Below, piece by piece: positions 1 through 7,249 of a stretch of DNA of 38,393 nucleotides. Origin of the DNA: an uncultured Lachnospiraceae bacterium. GTDB taxonomy: Bacteria > Bacillota_A > Clostridia > Lachnospirales > Lachnospiraceae. A model generated the notes under the pieces. That model was not told where the DNA came from and did no database searches. It was given only the letters and a program-made list of their open reading frames with translations. Positions within the stretch are counted from its first letter, which is position 1; each line of letters starts with the position of its first letter. The stretch covers positions 3,536 through 41,928 of the forward strand of contig CAJUDN010000020.1 in assembly GCA_910585355.1 (NCBI GenBank), given 5' to 3'. The position numbers were made by a program, and so were the translations under genes.

Positions 1-293
1 CGGTGCAGGCGGTCCCCAGGCCCTCCCTGACAGGAGACGGGTCAAAAGGCGCCACGTCCTCCGTCTTAAATCTTACAGGCCATAAGGATGAAGCCATCTG
101 CCGGATGCTGGCGGAGGAATTTTGCAAAAGGCTGGGAGTTGTGGTGGTATGTACCGGGGGATTCCATGTGGATGGGATTACCGGGGAACAGATTAGGGAA
201 GTGATGAGGGCGGCGGAAGAACTGTGCGCCGGAGCGCCTCTTTTTTATGCACAGGCCCACACAGGGGAGTATGCCGCCAAAGGGGATATGTAG
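1..293 (+). CDS. Probable prenylated-flavin chaperone LpdD-like protein, 3' end only
   Basis: The window opens inside this gene, so only about 97 C-terminal residues are visible, ending in TAG. The visible part has VPRPSLTGDGS near its start, then LNLTGHKDEAI, a Val-rich strand (GVVVVCTGGFHVDGIT) and a final helix. This pattern matches my memory of the small LpdD/EcdD subunit found with UbiD-type (de)carboxylases, where it is thought to help handle prenylated FMN. The catalytic UbiD subunit would be expected just upstream, outside the window. Two copies of AAGGGGATATG lie around the stop (near 280 and 310). The 108 bases to the next gene show no convincing terminator. Family assignment is from motif recall only. 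Confidence 0.55.
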   Translation, partial: VQAVPRPSLTGDGSKGATSSVLNLTGHKDEAICRMLAEEFCKRLGVVVVCTGGFHVDGITGEQIREVMRAAEELCAGAPLFYAQAHTGEYAAKGDM

Positions 294-401
294 CCAAAGG
301 GGGAGCCGAAGGGGATATGCTGCCAAAGCGGCGTGCGGGCCGCGCCGTGAGCGGGGAAAAGGCTTCCCCTACTTGATTGATGAAAGATATGGAGCGGTCA
401 G

Positions 402-1559
402 ATGAATAAAAAGATATATGCGGTTGTGGGCGGGTTTGCCATGAAGCTTGACGCAAAGAAAGGAATTTATGTGTTCTCTTATGAGCCGGAGGCCGGGAGG
501 CTGGACCTGATAGGAAATTTCCGCCCGGAAATTAACGTGGGGCAGGGAATCTATGATAAAAAAAGAGATATCTGTTATATTGTCGATGAGAGAAAGGAGC
601 GGCCGGGAGAGCGCGGCGGGGGAGGCCGGATTCTGTGCTTTAGACTTCAACGGGAAACGGGGGAGCCAGAGTGGGTGAATGAGAAAGACACCCTTGCCAC
701 TTCTCCCTGCTACGTGAGCCTGGACTGCCGCAGCGACTATCTTCTGGTCTCCCATCATGGTGCCGGAAATGTGGTGACCAGAACCATAAAGAGGGAAGAC
801 GGAACCTTTGGCATGCAGACCTGTGCTGATGACGATACGGTGGCACTGTTTCAAATCAATCTGGATGGCAGCATCGGGGAGCTGTGCGATGTGTCCTGGC
901 ATGAGGTTGAAAGAGAGGAAGGGAAAATTGTAAAGCTTCCCCACATCCATTGCTGTGAACAGTCGCCGGATGGGGAACTATATCTGCTTTGCGATAAAGG
1001 GGCAGATAAGATCCACAGCTACCGGCTGGACAGAGAGAATGGGAAACTTATCCCTTTGAGGCATATCTTTGTGGAGGACGGCGTCCATCCGAGATACGGA
1101 CGTTTCCACCCGCGGCTTCCGCTGTTTTATCAGAACTGTGAAAACCATGCGTTTCTTTTTGTATGGAGGTATGAGAAAGAGACGGGAGAAATCCGGAAAT
1201 TCCAGAAAATTTCTCTTCTGGCAGATGAAAACCATGCGGCGGCCTGGACGGCGGAAGGCGCTTCGGATCTTATCCTGGACGGGGATGCAGGATATCTGTA
1301 TGCGTCCGTCAGGGGGCTTGACGTACTTTCCGTCTTTTTCGTAAATCATGACGGCTCCCTTAAGCTGATTCAGAATATCGGGTGCGGAGGGAATAATCCC
1401 AGGGGCCTCTGTATGTCGCCGGATGAAAGGTTTCTGTTCGTCATGAACCGTGATTCCGATAAAATCGTGAGATTTAAGAGAAAAGAGGACGGAACCCTGA
1501 CAGAGGACGGAACGGCCGCAGAATGCAGGCTTCCGGGGAATATGATGTTCGTGGAATAA
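402..1559 (+). CDS. Lactonase family protein (6-phosphogluconolactonase-like beta-propeller)
   Basis: A 385-residue soluble protein without signal peptide. It consists of repeated beta-propeller blades, seen as recurrent GxLYLLCDKGADKIHSYRLD and DERFLFVMNRDSDKIVRFK type segments. This is typical of the Pgl/YbhE lactonase family (usual length 330-390). A conserved C-terminal GGNNPRGLCMSPDERFLFV block is present. Family members hydrolyse sugar lactones such as 6-phosphogluconolactone, but many have unknown lactone substrates. It follows the LpdD-like gene in the same direction and may share its transcript. The start at ATG 402 follows a weak GGAGCGG. The substrate here is not known. Confidence 0.8.
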   Translation: MNKKIYAVVGGFAMKLDAKKGIYVFSYEPEAGRLDLIGNFRPEINVGQGIYDKKRDICYIVDERKERPGERGGGGRILCFRLQRETGEPEWVNEKDTLATSPCYVSLDCRSDYLLVSHHGAGNVVTRTIKREDGTFGMQTCADDDTVALFQINLDGSIGELCDVSWHEVEREEGKIVKLPHIHCCEQSPDGELYLLCDKGADKIHSYRLDRENGKLIPLRHIFVEDGVHPRYGRFHPRLPLFYQNCENHAFLFVWRYEKETGEIRKFQKISLLADENHAAAWTAEGASDLILDGDAGYLYASVRGLDVLSVFFVNHDGSLKLIQNIGCGGNNPRGLCMSPDERFLFVMNRDSDKIVRFKRKEDGTLTEDGTAAECRLPGNMMFVE

Positions 1560-1801
1560 AAAGACCTCCGGGAGAACTTGAATAACAAAAGTTATCTCTT
1601 TACTCTGCGAATTTATGTGTCTTTTTTTAACAACGTAAAAACAATGGTCGATAAGATGGATGTGCAGAACTTGAATATCATCAGGAAGTGGAGTTTGAGC
1701 ATACTAAAGACAGGGATCATTCGTGCGTTTGTCGTGCAATTTGTCGAGAAGCGGTTGATTTTATCATTTATATCGCATATAATGAAAAAAAGGGCATGCC
1801 A

Positions 1802-1918
1802 ATGATAGAGAAAAATTTAGCACAGACAGTTGATGCAGCAAATAACGCTGGTTCTGCAAACGATACGGATGTAACATATTTACTTTTGGGTAAGCAGATA
1901 TTATCATGGATTTTATAA
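1802..1918 (+). pseudogene. Possible N-terminal remnant of an Rpn-type nuclease
   Basis: A 38-codon reading frame ends in tandem TAA codons. Its end, TDVTYLLLGKQILSWIL, resembles the first 30-40 residues of Rpn/PD-(D/E)XK nuclease family transposase-like proteins common in Lachnospiraceae. The open frame continues upstream to about 1655 with Cys-rich sequence that I do not recognise. The rest of the protein is missing here, while a C-terminal piece of the same kind of protein lies at 2687-2930, beyond tetR. The 242 bases 1560-1801 otherwise show nothing identifiable. Assignment is weak and rests on a short match. Confidence 0.35.
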
Positions 1919-1952
1919 TAAGTAACTTGGATATATAATGATGAATAATGAG

Positions 1953-1986
1953 AAAGGGGGGCCAGAAATACGGAGGGCTCCTTTTT
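1953..1986 (+). terminator. Possible intrinsic terminator
   Basis: AAAGGGGGGCC and GGGCTCCTTT form an imperfect stem with a bulge and a G-U pair, followed by a T5 run. It would end transcription coming from 402 or from the remnant before tetR. The stem is imperfect. Confidence 0.35.
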
Positions 1987-2008
1987 ACTGTATGTAACGA
2001 TGATAGAA

Positions 2009-2055
2009 TTGAAATAATAGAGAAAATTCGGTAAAATAGCAACTGACAATGTTAG
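2009..2055 (+). promoter_or_regulatory. tetR promoter with overlapping operator-like dyad
   Basis: TTGAAA (2009-2014), a 17-base spacer and TAAAAT (2032-2037) form a sigma-A type promoter. The expected transcript start falls in CTGACAATGTTAG (2043-2055). This differs at only two of 13 positions from CTAACGATGTTAG, present in both half-sites of the CoA-transferase promoter at 3197-3234. Placement over the start point, beside a TetR-family gene, suggests autorepression. The promoter and dyad are seen directly; binding is inferred. Confidence 0.65.
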
Positions 2056-2069
2056 CCATAGGAGGAATT

Positions 2070-2684
2070 ATGAGAGGAAAAGGACTGACTATGGATGCGA
2101 TCGTCAATGCCGCCGCCGCTCTGGTGGTGGAAAAGGGATATAACAAATTTTCCGTCAGAGAGCTGGCCCAGAAGCTGGGATGCAAGGCAGCTTCTCTCTA
2201 TAATCATATCGACAGCTTCGATGATGTAAACCGGGAGGTGGGAAAGCTGGCTGCAAAGCGGATGAATGACGAGCTGGAGGCGGCCTCCATGGGAAAGGAA
2301 AGCGATAAAGCCCTGGAAGCCCTGGCTCATGAATACCGTCACTTTGCGAAAAACAATTATGAACTGTATCAGGCCATCATGGGGCTTCCCTCTCTGGATC
2401 AGAATGACAGCCTGCGGGTGGGGAGGGAGAGCCTGCTTGTCATGAGAAAGGTGGTTCACCAGTATAAAATTTCGGAGGAGGATGCCGTCAACTTTTCCAG
2501 GTGCTTAAGAGGCGCTCTCCACGGCTTTGTTTCTTATGAGATAGCCGGGTATTATACCAGAAAGAACGTTCCTGTGGAGGGAAGCTTCCAATTTTTAATT
2601 CAGGGGTATATCGACTGGATACATCGGCTGGAGCGTGCAGATGATGGGAATGAATTTTTGCTGTTCTCAAAGCAGGAATATTGA
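2070..2684 (+). CDS. TetR/AcrR family transcriptional regulator (WHG-type C-terminal domain)
   Basis: A 204-residue regulator. Residues 5-50 are the TetR helix-turn-helix: a first helix (DAIVNAAAALVVEKGYNKF), then VRELAQKLGCKAASLYNHI as the recognition unit. The C-terminal half (ALEALAHEYRHFAKNNYELYQAIM and RCLRGALHGFVSYE) looks like the TetR_C_33/WHG ligand domain. ATG 2070 follows AGGAGG (2060-2065); an ATG at 2049 lies before that site and is rejected. The operator-like dyad at 2043-2055 recurs twice at the promoter before 3269, so this protein probably represses itself and the CoA-transferase cluster. Its last residues (RADDGNEF) come from sequence matching a dispersed repeat read in reverse, so the native C-terminus may have been replaced. 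Confidence 0.85.
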   Translation: MRGKGLTMDAIVNAAAALVVEKGYNKFSVRELAQKLGCKAASLYNHIDSFDDVNREVGKLAAKRMNDELEAASMGKESDKALEALAHEYRHFAKNNYELYQAIMGLPSLDQNDSLRVGRESLLVMRKVVHQYKISEEDAVNFSRCLRGALHGFVSYEIAGYYTRKNVPVEGSFQFLIQGYIDWIHRLERADDGNEFLLFSKQEY

Positions 2685-2686
2685 AG

Positions 2687-2930
2687 GAGTATCTGGAAAG
2701 CAGAGAAAAGGAGGTTGTGACAATTATAATGAGTTTGTTTGATGAAGAGCAGATTATGAAATCTTTTGTCTGAAACGAAAAGTATGATTTGGCTAAAGAG
2801 AAGGCCGCTCTTATGCTGCGAAAAGGAAAAATTACAGCAGAGGAAATCAGAGAATATTTTCCAGAATTGCTTGAAAGCGACATACAGGAGCTGGAAGCGG
2901 AATTTGTACCATTGGTCTTAGAAAAACAGT
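2687..2930 (+). pseudogene. C-terminal remnant of an Rpn-type nuclease
   Basis: Starting two bases after the tetR stop, the frame reads EYLESREKEVVTIIMSLFDE, then an in-frame TGA at 2772-2774, then NEKYDLAKEKAALMLRKGKI and EEIREYFPELLESDIQELEA. The Lys/Glu-rich helix followed by MLRKGKIT-EEI-EYFPEL is the characteristic tail of Rpn family recombination-promoting nucleases in Lachnospiraceae. The catalytic N-terminal domain is absent and the frame is interrupted, so this is a dead fragment. tetR may have been inserted into, or recombined next to, the nuclease gene. Confidence 0.65.
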
Positions 2931-2962
2931 ATAAATGCGTCTTTTTAGGCGTTATCGGTTTT

Positions 2963-2997
2963 AAGGTGTTGCCTTCGGGCAGCGCCTTTTGTTTTTC
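2963..2997 (+). terminator. Intrinsic terminator
   Basis: AAGGTGTTGCC and GGCAGCGCCTT pair over 11 bp (two G-U pairs) around a TTCG tetraloop, followed at once by TTTGTTTTT. This is a textbook rho-independent terminator for transcripts through tetR and the nuclease remnant. Confidence 0.85.
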
Positions 2998-3034
2998 CAA
3001 TCTGGCAGTCAAAGAGGTAAGGAGGTGTAAACAA

Positions 3035-3155
3035 GCTTGACCGCATGGGGCTGTTCGTTCGTAATGGCTGGTTGGACGAGCGAAACCGGGTATTTGTCTA
3101 TTTCATCCTGGAGGATGCTTTGGAGTAGCTGTGCTGCGGTCATACAAAGGTGGTT
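3035..3155 (+). pseudogene. Fragment of a RepA-type replication initiator
   Basis: The frame LDRMGLFVRNGWLDERNRV, followed by FVYFILEDALE, a TAG stop (3126-3128) and LCCGHTKVV, matches the conserved core of RepA_N-type initiators on plasmids and integrative conjugative elements of Clostridia (typically LDRMGLSVRNGWLDE). Only about 40 codons remain and no start is present. It is a scar of a lost mobile element. The following bases up to 3188 are unassigned. Confidence 0.65.
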
Positions 3156-3188
3156 TTGCACAATCATGACAAATATGGAGAAAAGATA

Positions 3189-3234
3189 TTGACAAACTAA
3201 CGATGTTAGCTTACAATAAAACTAACATCGTTAG
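3189..3234 (+). promoter_or_regulatory. CoA-transferase cluster promoter with two TetR-type operator dyads
   Basis: TTGACA (3189-3194), a 17-base spacer and TACAAT (3212-3217) form a near-consensus sigma-A promoter. CTAACGATGTTAG (3197-3209) sits in the spacer and its exact reverse complement CTAACATCGTTAG (3222-3234) sits over the likely start point. Each is itself a CTAAC-N3-GTTAG dyad. A two-mismatch copy lies at the tetR promoter. A repressor bound here would block polymerase. The GGAAAGGAG ribosome site for the first gene is at 3252-3260. Confidence 0.8.
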
Positions 3235-3268
3235 TATTTTGGATTATAAGCGGAAAGGAGTGTTTTAA

Positions 3269-4477
3269 ATGGCAGAAGGACCTTTAAGCGGAGTAAAGGT
3301 AGTGGAATACTGCGACTTTATTTCAGGACCTTATTGTACGAAGCTGCTTGCCGATCTGGGCGCGGAAGTAATTAAAATTGAGAGACCGGAAGGTGACTCG
3401 GCAAGAAAGAGAGGCCCGTTCTTACATGATAACCCGAATCCGGAGCTGTCCGGACTGTTTCTTTACCATAACACGAATAAGAAGGGCGTGACTTTAAATC
3501 TGGAATCGCCCGCAGGCCGCAGGATTTTTAAGAAGCTGGCAGCGGAGGCTGATATTTTAGTGGAAGATACGGCGCCGGGGACCATGGAGGAACTGGGCCT
3601 TACTTACGAAGAATTAAAAAAGGATAACAAAAATCTGATTATGCTTTCCCTGACCCCCTTTGGACAGACAGGACCCTATAGGGATTACAAGGCGTATTAT
3701 CTGAATATTTACCATGCCAGCGGGGCCGGCTATGTGCTTCCGGCGGCATCCCCCAACGCGGACAGGGAGCCCATCAAGGGCGGCGGCTATGTGGGAGAAA
3801 GCGACGTGGGAGTTTATGCGGCTGTGAGCCTCATGGGGGCTCTTTATTGGAGAAACGCGGGGGGAACCGGCCAGTACATTGACGTTTCCAAGCAGGAAGC
3901 CATGATGTGCCTGGAAAGAATGAACATTGTCCGTTACTATATGATCGGCTCCAGCCCGTCCCGCGTGGGCGTGAACCGTGTCCGGGATACGCTGTTACAG
4001 TGTAAAGACGGCGGGTATATCATCGTGGTCCTCTATCCCCAGAAGCAGTGGGAGGGTATCGTAAGAGCCCTTGGAAATCCCGACTGGGCCAATTACGCCC
4101 CCTTCCTTGAGCAGAAGGAGAGGGATAAGCATTTTGAGGAAGTGAAGGCACACCTTCGCGAGGAGGCCATGAAATACAATACGGAAGAGCTGTTCTTTAA
4201 AATTCAGGCCGAGGGAACGGCGTGCGCCCCCGTCTGTTCCGCAGAGCAGGTATATAATTCCCCTCAGACAAAGGCCAGAGAGTTCTTTACAGAAATTGAT
4301 CATCCGGCGGCAGGAAAGCTAATGTATCCGGGGCTTCCCTATAAGCTTTCCACCATGACGCCTTCCAAAAACCATGGCGCGCCCCTGTTAGGACAGCACA
4401 ACGAAGAGATTTACACAGAACGCCTTGGATATGCAAAAGAAGATCTGGTACGGTTAAAAGAAGCCGGAATAATTTAG
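3269..4477 (+). CDS. CaiB/BaiF family (class III) CoA-transferase 1
   Basis: A 402-residue cytosolic enzyme that moves CoA between carboxylic acids. Family marks include LSGVKVVEYCDFISGPYCTK, GAEVIKIERPEGD at 32-44, LSLTPFGQTGPY at 126-137, and the region GESDVGVYAAVSLMGALYWR. In the last of these Asp179 is the likely catalytic aspartate, equivalent to Asp169 of formyl-CoA transferase. A C-terminal LPYKLSTMTP and GAPLLGQHNEEIY segment fits. Length is usual for the family. It is the first gene after the TetR-controlled promoter and lies 16 bases before a second CoA-transferase. It is clearly more distant from the other two than they are from each other. The acid substrate is unknown. Confidence 0.88.
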   Translation: MAEGPLSGVKVVEYCDFISGPYCTKLLADLGAEVIKIERPEGDSARKRGPFLHDNPNPELSGLFLYHNTNKKGVTLNLESPAGRRIFKKLAAEADILVEDTAPGTMEELGLTYEELKKDNKNLIMLSLTPFGQTGPYRDYKAYYLNIYHASGAGYVLPAASPNADREPIKGGGYVGESDVGVYAAVSLMGALYWRNAGGTGQYIDVSKQEAMMCLERMNIVRYYMIGSSPSRVGVNRVRDTLLQCKDGGYIIVVLYPQKQWEGIVRALGNPDWANYAPFLEQKERDKHFEEVKAHLREEAMKYNTEELFFKIQAEGTACAPVCSAEQVYNSPQTKAREFFTEIDHPAAGKLMYPGLPYKLSTMTPSKNHGAPLLGQHNEEIYTERLGYAKEDLVRLKEAGII

Positions 4478-4493
4478 GAGAGGAGGGGAAACG

Positions 4494-5708
4494 ATGTTTC
4501 AGGATGCTTTAAAGGGAATCAGAATCGCAGACTTCAGCTGGGTATGGGCGGGCCCCTATGCCACTTCTCTTCTTTCTTACATGGGAGCGGAGGTCATTAA
4601 GATTGAGAGCCGGGGCCGTGTGGACCAGACGAGAAAGGGCTCCATCATGAACGGGGACAATTTCAACGGCTACGATTCCTCCCCCACATTCAATAATGCC
4701 AATTTAAACAAGCAGAGCATTTCCATCGACATTACAAAGCCGGAGGGCGCAGAAATTGCCAGAAAGCTGGTCTCACAATGTGATATTGTGGTGGCCAACA
4801 TGCGTCCGGGAAAAATGGCAAAGCTGGGACTTGGCTATGAGGACTTTAAAAAGGTAAAAGAGGACATCATTGTTCTGGAATCCTCGGGATTCGGAGCAAC
4901 GGGCCCCTATAAGGGATTTGCGGGATTTGCACCGATTTTTGCTTCTTTCGGCGGTTTGGCCTATCTGACCGGATACGAGGACGGCGCCCCCAATGTGATG
5001 AGCGGCGTCCAGGATATGCGGGCGGCCACCACATCGGCCTTTGTACTGATTGCGGCATTGATTCACCGGCAGAAGACGGGAGAGGGGCAGTACATAGATC
5101 TTTCTTCCTCCGAGTGCTTAAGCACCCTGGTGGGGCCGGAATTAATGGAGTATTCCATGAACCGGCGTTCCCCGTTCCGCCACGGAAACGAGGATGCCAT
5201 CATGGCCCCTCATAACTGCTACCGGACAAAGGGAGAAGATAAGTGGATCAGCATTGCCGTGGCGGACGATACGGAGTGGGAAGCGCTCCGGAATGCAATG
5301 GGAGATCCGGAATGGGCCAGGGATGAAAAATACGGAAATGTATTTGAACGCTGGCAGAACCGGAAGGAGTTAGACATTCGAATGTCCGAGTGGACAAAAG
5401 GTTTCACCGCGTATGAGCTTATGGAAAAGCTTCAGAAAGCAGGAGTGGCGGCGATGCCGTCCTTTGATGCGGAGGAAATCCTGACGGATGCCCACACGAA
5501 GGCCAGAGAGCTGTTTACAACCGTGGAACATCCGGCTCTGGGAGAACAGCATGTAATGAATCCGGCCTGGAAATTTTCCGAAACCCCGGCCAGAATAAGG
5601 AAACCGGGACCGCTTCTTGGGGAAGATAACCTGGATGTGTGTGCAAAACTTCTCGGAATGACGGAAGAAGAGGTGAGAAGGCTGGAGAAAGCGCAGATTT
5701 TATGGTAA
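4494..5708 (+). CDS. CaiB/BaiF family CoA-transferase 2
   Basis: A 404-residue class III CoA-transferase. It shows GIRIADFSWVWAGPYATSLL, GAEVIKIESRGRVDQ, ESSGFGATGPYKGF, and GVQDMRAATTSAF with Asp174 as the likely acyl-carrying aspartate. C-terminal AWKFSETPARI and GPLLGEDN are typical. AGGAGAGGAGGGG precedes the ATG. It is very close to the enzyme at 7250-8464 (48 of the first 60 residues identical and the same length), and the MaoC hydratase lies between the two. The pair may act as a heterodimer, or may activate and release two related acids; that is inference. Confidence 0.88.
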   Translation: MFQDALKGIRIADFSWVWAGPYATSLLSYMGAEVIKIESRGRVDQTRKGSIMNGDNFNGYDSSPTFNNANLNKQSISIDITKPEGAEIARKLVSQCDIVVANMRPGKMAKLGLGYEDFKKVKEDIIVLESSGFGATGPYKGFAGFAPIFASFGGLAYLTGYEDGAPNVMSGVQDMRAATTSAFVLIAALIHRQKTGEGQYIDLSSSECLSTLVGPELMEYSMNRRSPFRHGNEDAIMAPHNCYRTKGEDKWISIAVADDTEWEALRNAMGDPEWARDEKYGNVFERWQNRKELDIRMSEWTKGFTAYELMEKLQKAGVAAMPSFDAEEILTDAHTKARELFTTVEHPALGEQHVMNPAWKFSETPARIRKPGPLLGEDNLDVCAKLLGMTEEEVRRLEKAQILW

Positions 5709-5835
5709 GTTCCGGTGCGGCGGCAGCGGCATATGCGGTGTGAATGGCACAGACGGTTTACAATGGGTTTCTGTCCGCAACGGTGAGAGCGCAGAAACAT
5801 TTTTTAGGAGTACCGGAACGAATTTCAGATACGAA

Positions 5836-5967
5836 GAAAGAGTGGCGGCTGCTTCACAGGTCCACGCTGCACAGAACTGTACAAGTACGGAATATTTGCA
5901 GAGAAAGAATGGCAACTGCTCCGCAGGTCCGTGCTGCACAGAACTGCGAAAGTACGGAACATTTGCA
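5836..5967 (+). repeat. Two-copy 67-bp direct repeat in the CoA-transferase/MaoC gap
   Basis: Copies at 5836-5900 and 5903-5967 share GAAAGARTGGC, GCAGAACTGY and AGTACGGAA blocks, with period 67. A more degenerate third copy begins near 5815 (GTACCGGAACGAATTTCAGA). The core GAACTGYRMAAGTACGGAA resembles the dispersed TAACTGTGAGGGTACGGAA element at 14244 and 9630. The whole 283-base gap 5709-5991 contains no credible gene. Confidence 0.7.
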
Positions 5968-5991
5968 AAAAAATGAAAGGAGATTTTATAT

Positions 5992-7233
5992 ATGGCAGGA
6001 ATTTATGATGAGAGAAATGACTGGGATAATCTCTCAGATGAAGACTGGAATAAAAAACTGGATGAAAAGGTTGCGGAGTTTAACGATGGCCGCGGGGAGG
6101 TTGTCATTCCGCCGCCGTCCTTTGCGGTCATGGATGATGAGTATGTAAGAGGCATTAATTATAAGTATGTAACCGAAGATTTGATCCGTCATTTTGCCGA
6201 CGCGTGCGGGGATCCCAACCCCTTCTGGAGAGATCCCACCTATATTCAGAGCACCCGCTGGGGCGGATTTATTGCACCGCCGTTATTTGAGACCTGCATT
6301 GCCTTTGGTTCCTCCTTTGGCGGACGCCTCAGGGTTCCCGGAATTGCCAGACTGGCCGGCGGCAGCAAGCACATTTATAAACGGCCCATCCGTCCCGGCG
6401 ACAGCTTTACCATTTACGACAAGTACGAGGGCTTTGTGGAGAAGGAAGTGACAAACAAGCCGTACCGTATGTTTATCGAGAGCGCCCCACGCTACTACAT
6501 CAACCAGCGGGATGAGGTGGCCGCCATTGAGGTTCACAGGAACATTTACATGGCCACGCCTCCGGGAAAGCGCGGAAAGAAAAAGGAAGCCAGGATGTAT
6601 CAGGATAAGGTGAGAAAACCTTACACCGATGAGCAGATCGAAATGATTCACGCAGCCTACGACGACCAGCTGGCCGGAAAGAACCGCCGCGGTGCGAAGA
6701 TCCGTTATTGGGAGGACGTAAACGTGGGAGATGAGATTCCCACTGTTATCAAAGGGCCGGTTGACGTATCCGACGCCTGCGCCCGCACCATGGTAAGCTG
6801 CTACCCTTACGCGTATGCCATCAAGTGGGCCGTTATGAGAAATCATTTACAGGCCCATCCGAGGGATCCGGAGACGAATGAATACATCCTTCGCCGTGAC
6901 TGGCATTACACCGACCATGCGGCCCATCTGTTCGGCTACCCTTATGCCAACTCTGCAGGCGCGCAGAACGAGATGATGCTGGTCCATGGAATCACCGACT
7001 GGATGGGAGACGACGGTTTCGTAAAATCCGCTGATTCGCAGGACAGAAGAATGGTATTCTTCGGCGACATGACTTATGTAAAGGGGAAAGTTGCAAAGAA
7101 GTACATTGACGAGGACGGAGACCATGTGGTTCTTGTGAACGTCTGGGGTGAGAACCAGGACGGAGTGCTGCATACAAAGACGGATTACGTGGTTAAACTG
7201 GTGTCCAGGGAAGCTTACGACAAACGACTTTAA
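5992..7233 (+). CDS. MaoC-like acyl-CoA (de)hydratase, double hot-dog
   Basis: A 413-residue cytosolic protein. The N-terminal half (about 40-200) has YKYVTEDLIRHFADACGDPN followed by PFW and GGFIAPPLFET, the FAS1-type/MaoC N-terminal hot-dog fold with its Asp-Asn-Pro region. The C-terminal half (about 235-405) has a second hot-dog with YWEDVNVGDEIP, a WHYTDHAAH stretch and FGDMTYVKGKV. Enzymes of this shape hydrate enoyl-CoA or mesaconyl-CoA esters. ATG 5992 follows AAAGGAG. It lies between two near-identical CoA-transferases, the arrangement expected if the acid is activated as a CoA ester, hydrated, and released. The substrate is unknown; the mesaconyl-CoA hydratase analogy is inference. 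Confidence 0.82.
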   Translation: MAGIYDERNDWDNLSDEDWNKKLDEKVAEFNDGRGEVVIPPPSFAVMDDEYVRGINYKYVTEDLIRHFADACGDPNPFWRDPTYIQSTRWGGFIAPPLFETCIAFGSSFGGRLRVPGIARLAGGSKHIYKRPIRPGDSFTIYDKYEGFVEKEVTNKPYRMFIESAPRYYINQRDEVAAIEVHRNIYMATPPGKRGKKKEARMYQDKVRKPYTDEQIEMIHAAYDDQLAGKNRRGAKIRYWEDVNVGDEIPTVIKGPVDVSDACARTMVSCYPYAYAIKWAVMRNHLQAHPRDPETNEYILRRDWHYTDHAAHLFGYPYANSAGAQNEMMLVHGITDWMGDDGFVKSADSQDRRMVFFGDMTYVKGKVAKKYIDEDGDHVVLVNVWGENQDGVLHTKTDYVVKLVSREAYDKRL

Positions 7234-7249
7234 TTGCGGAGGGAATCCA

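Noticed and set aside
2772..2774. In-frame TGA in the Rpn remnant considered as selenocysteine
   Set aside because: No selenoprotein motif surrounds it, the N-terminal domain is missing, and the region is clearly decayed.
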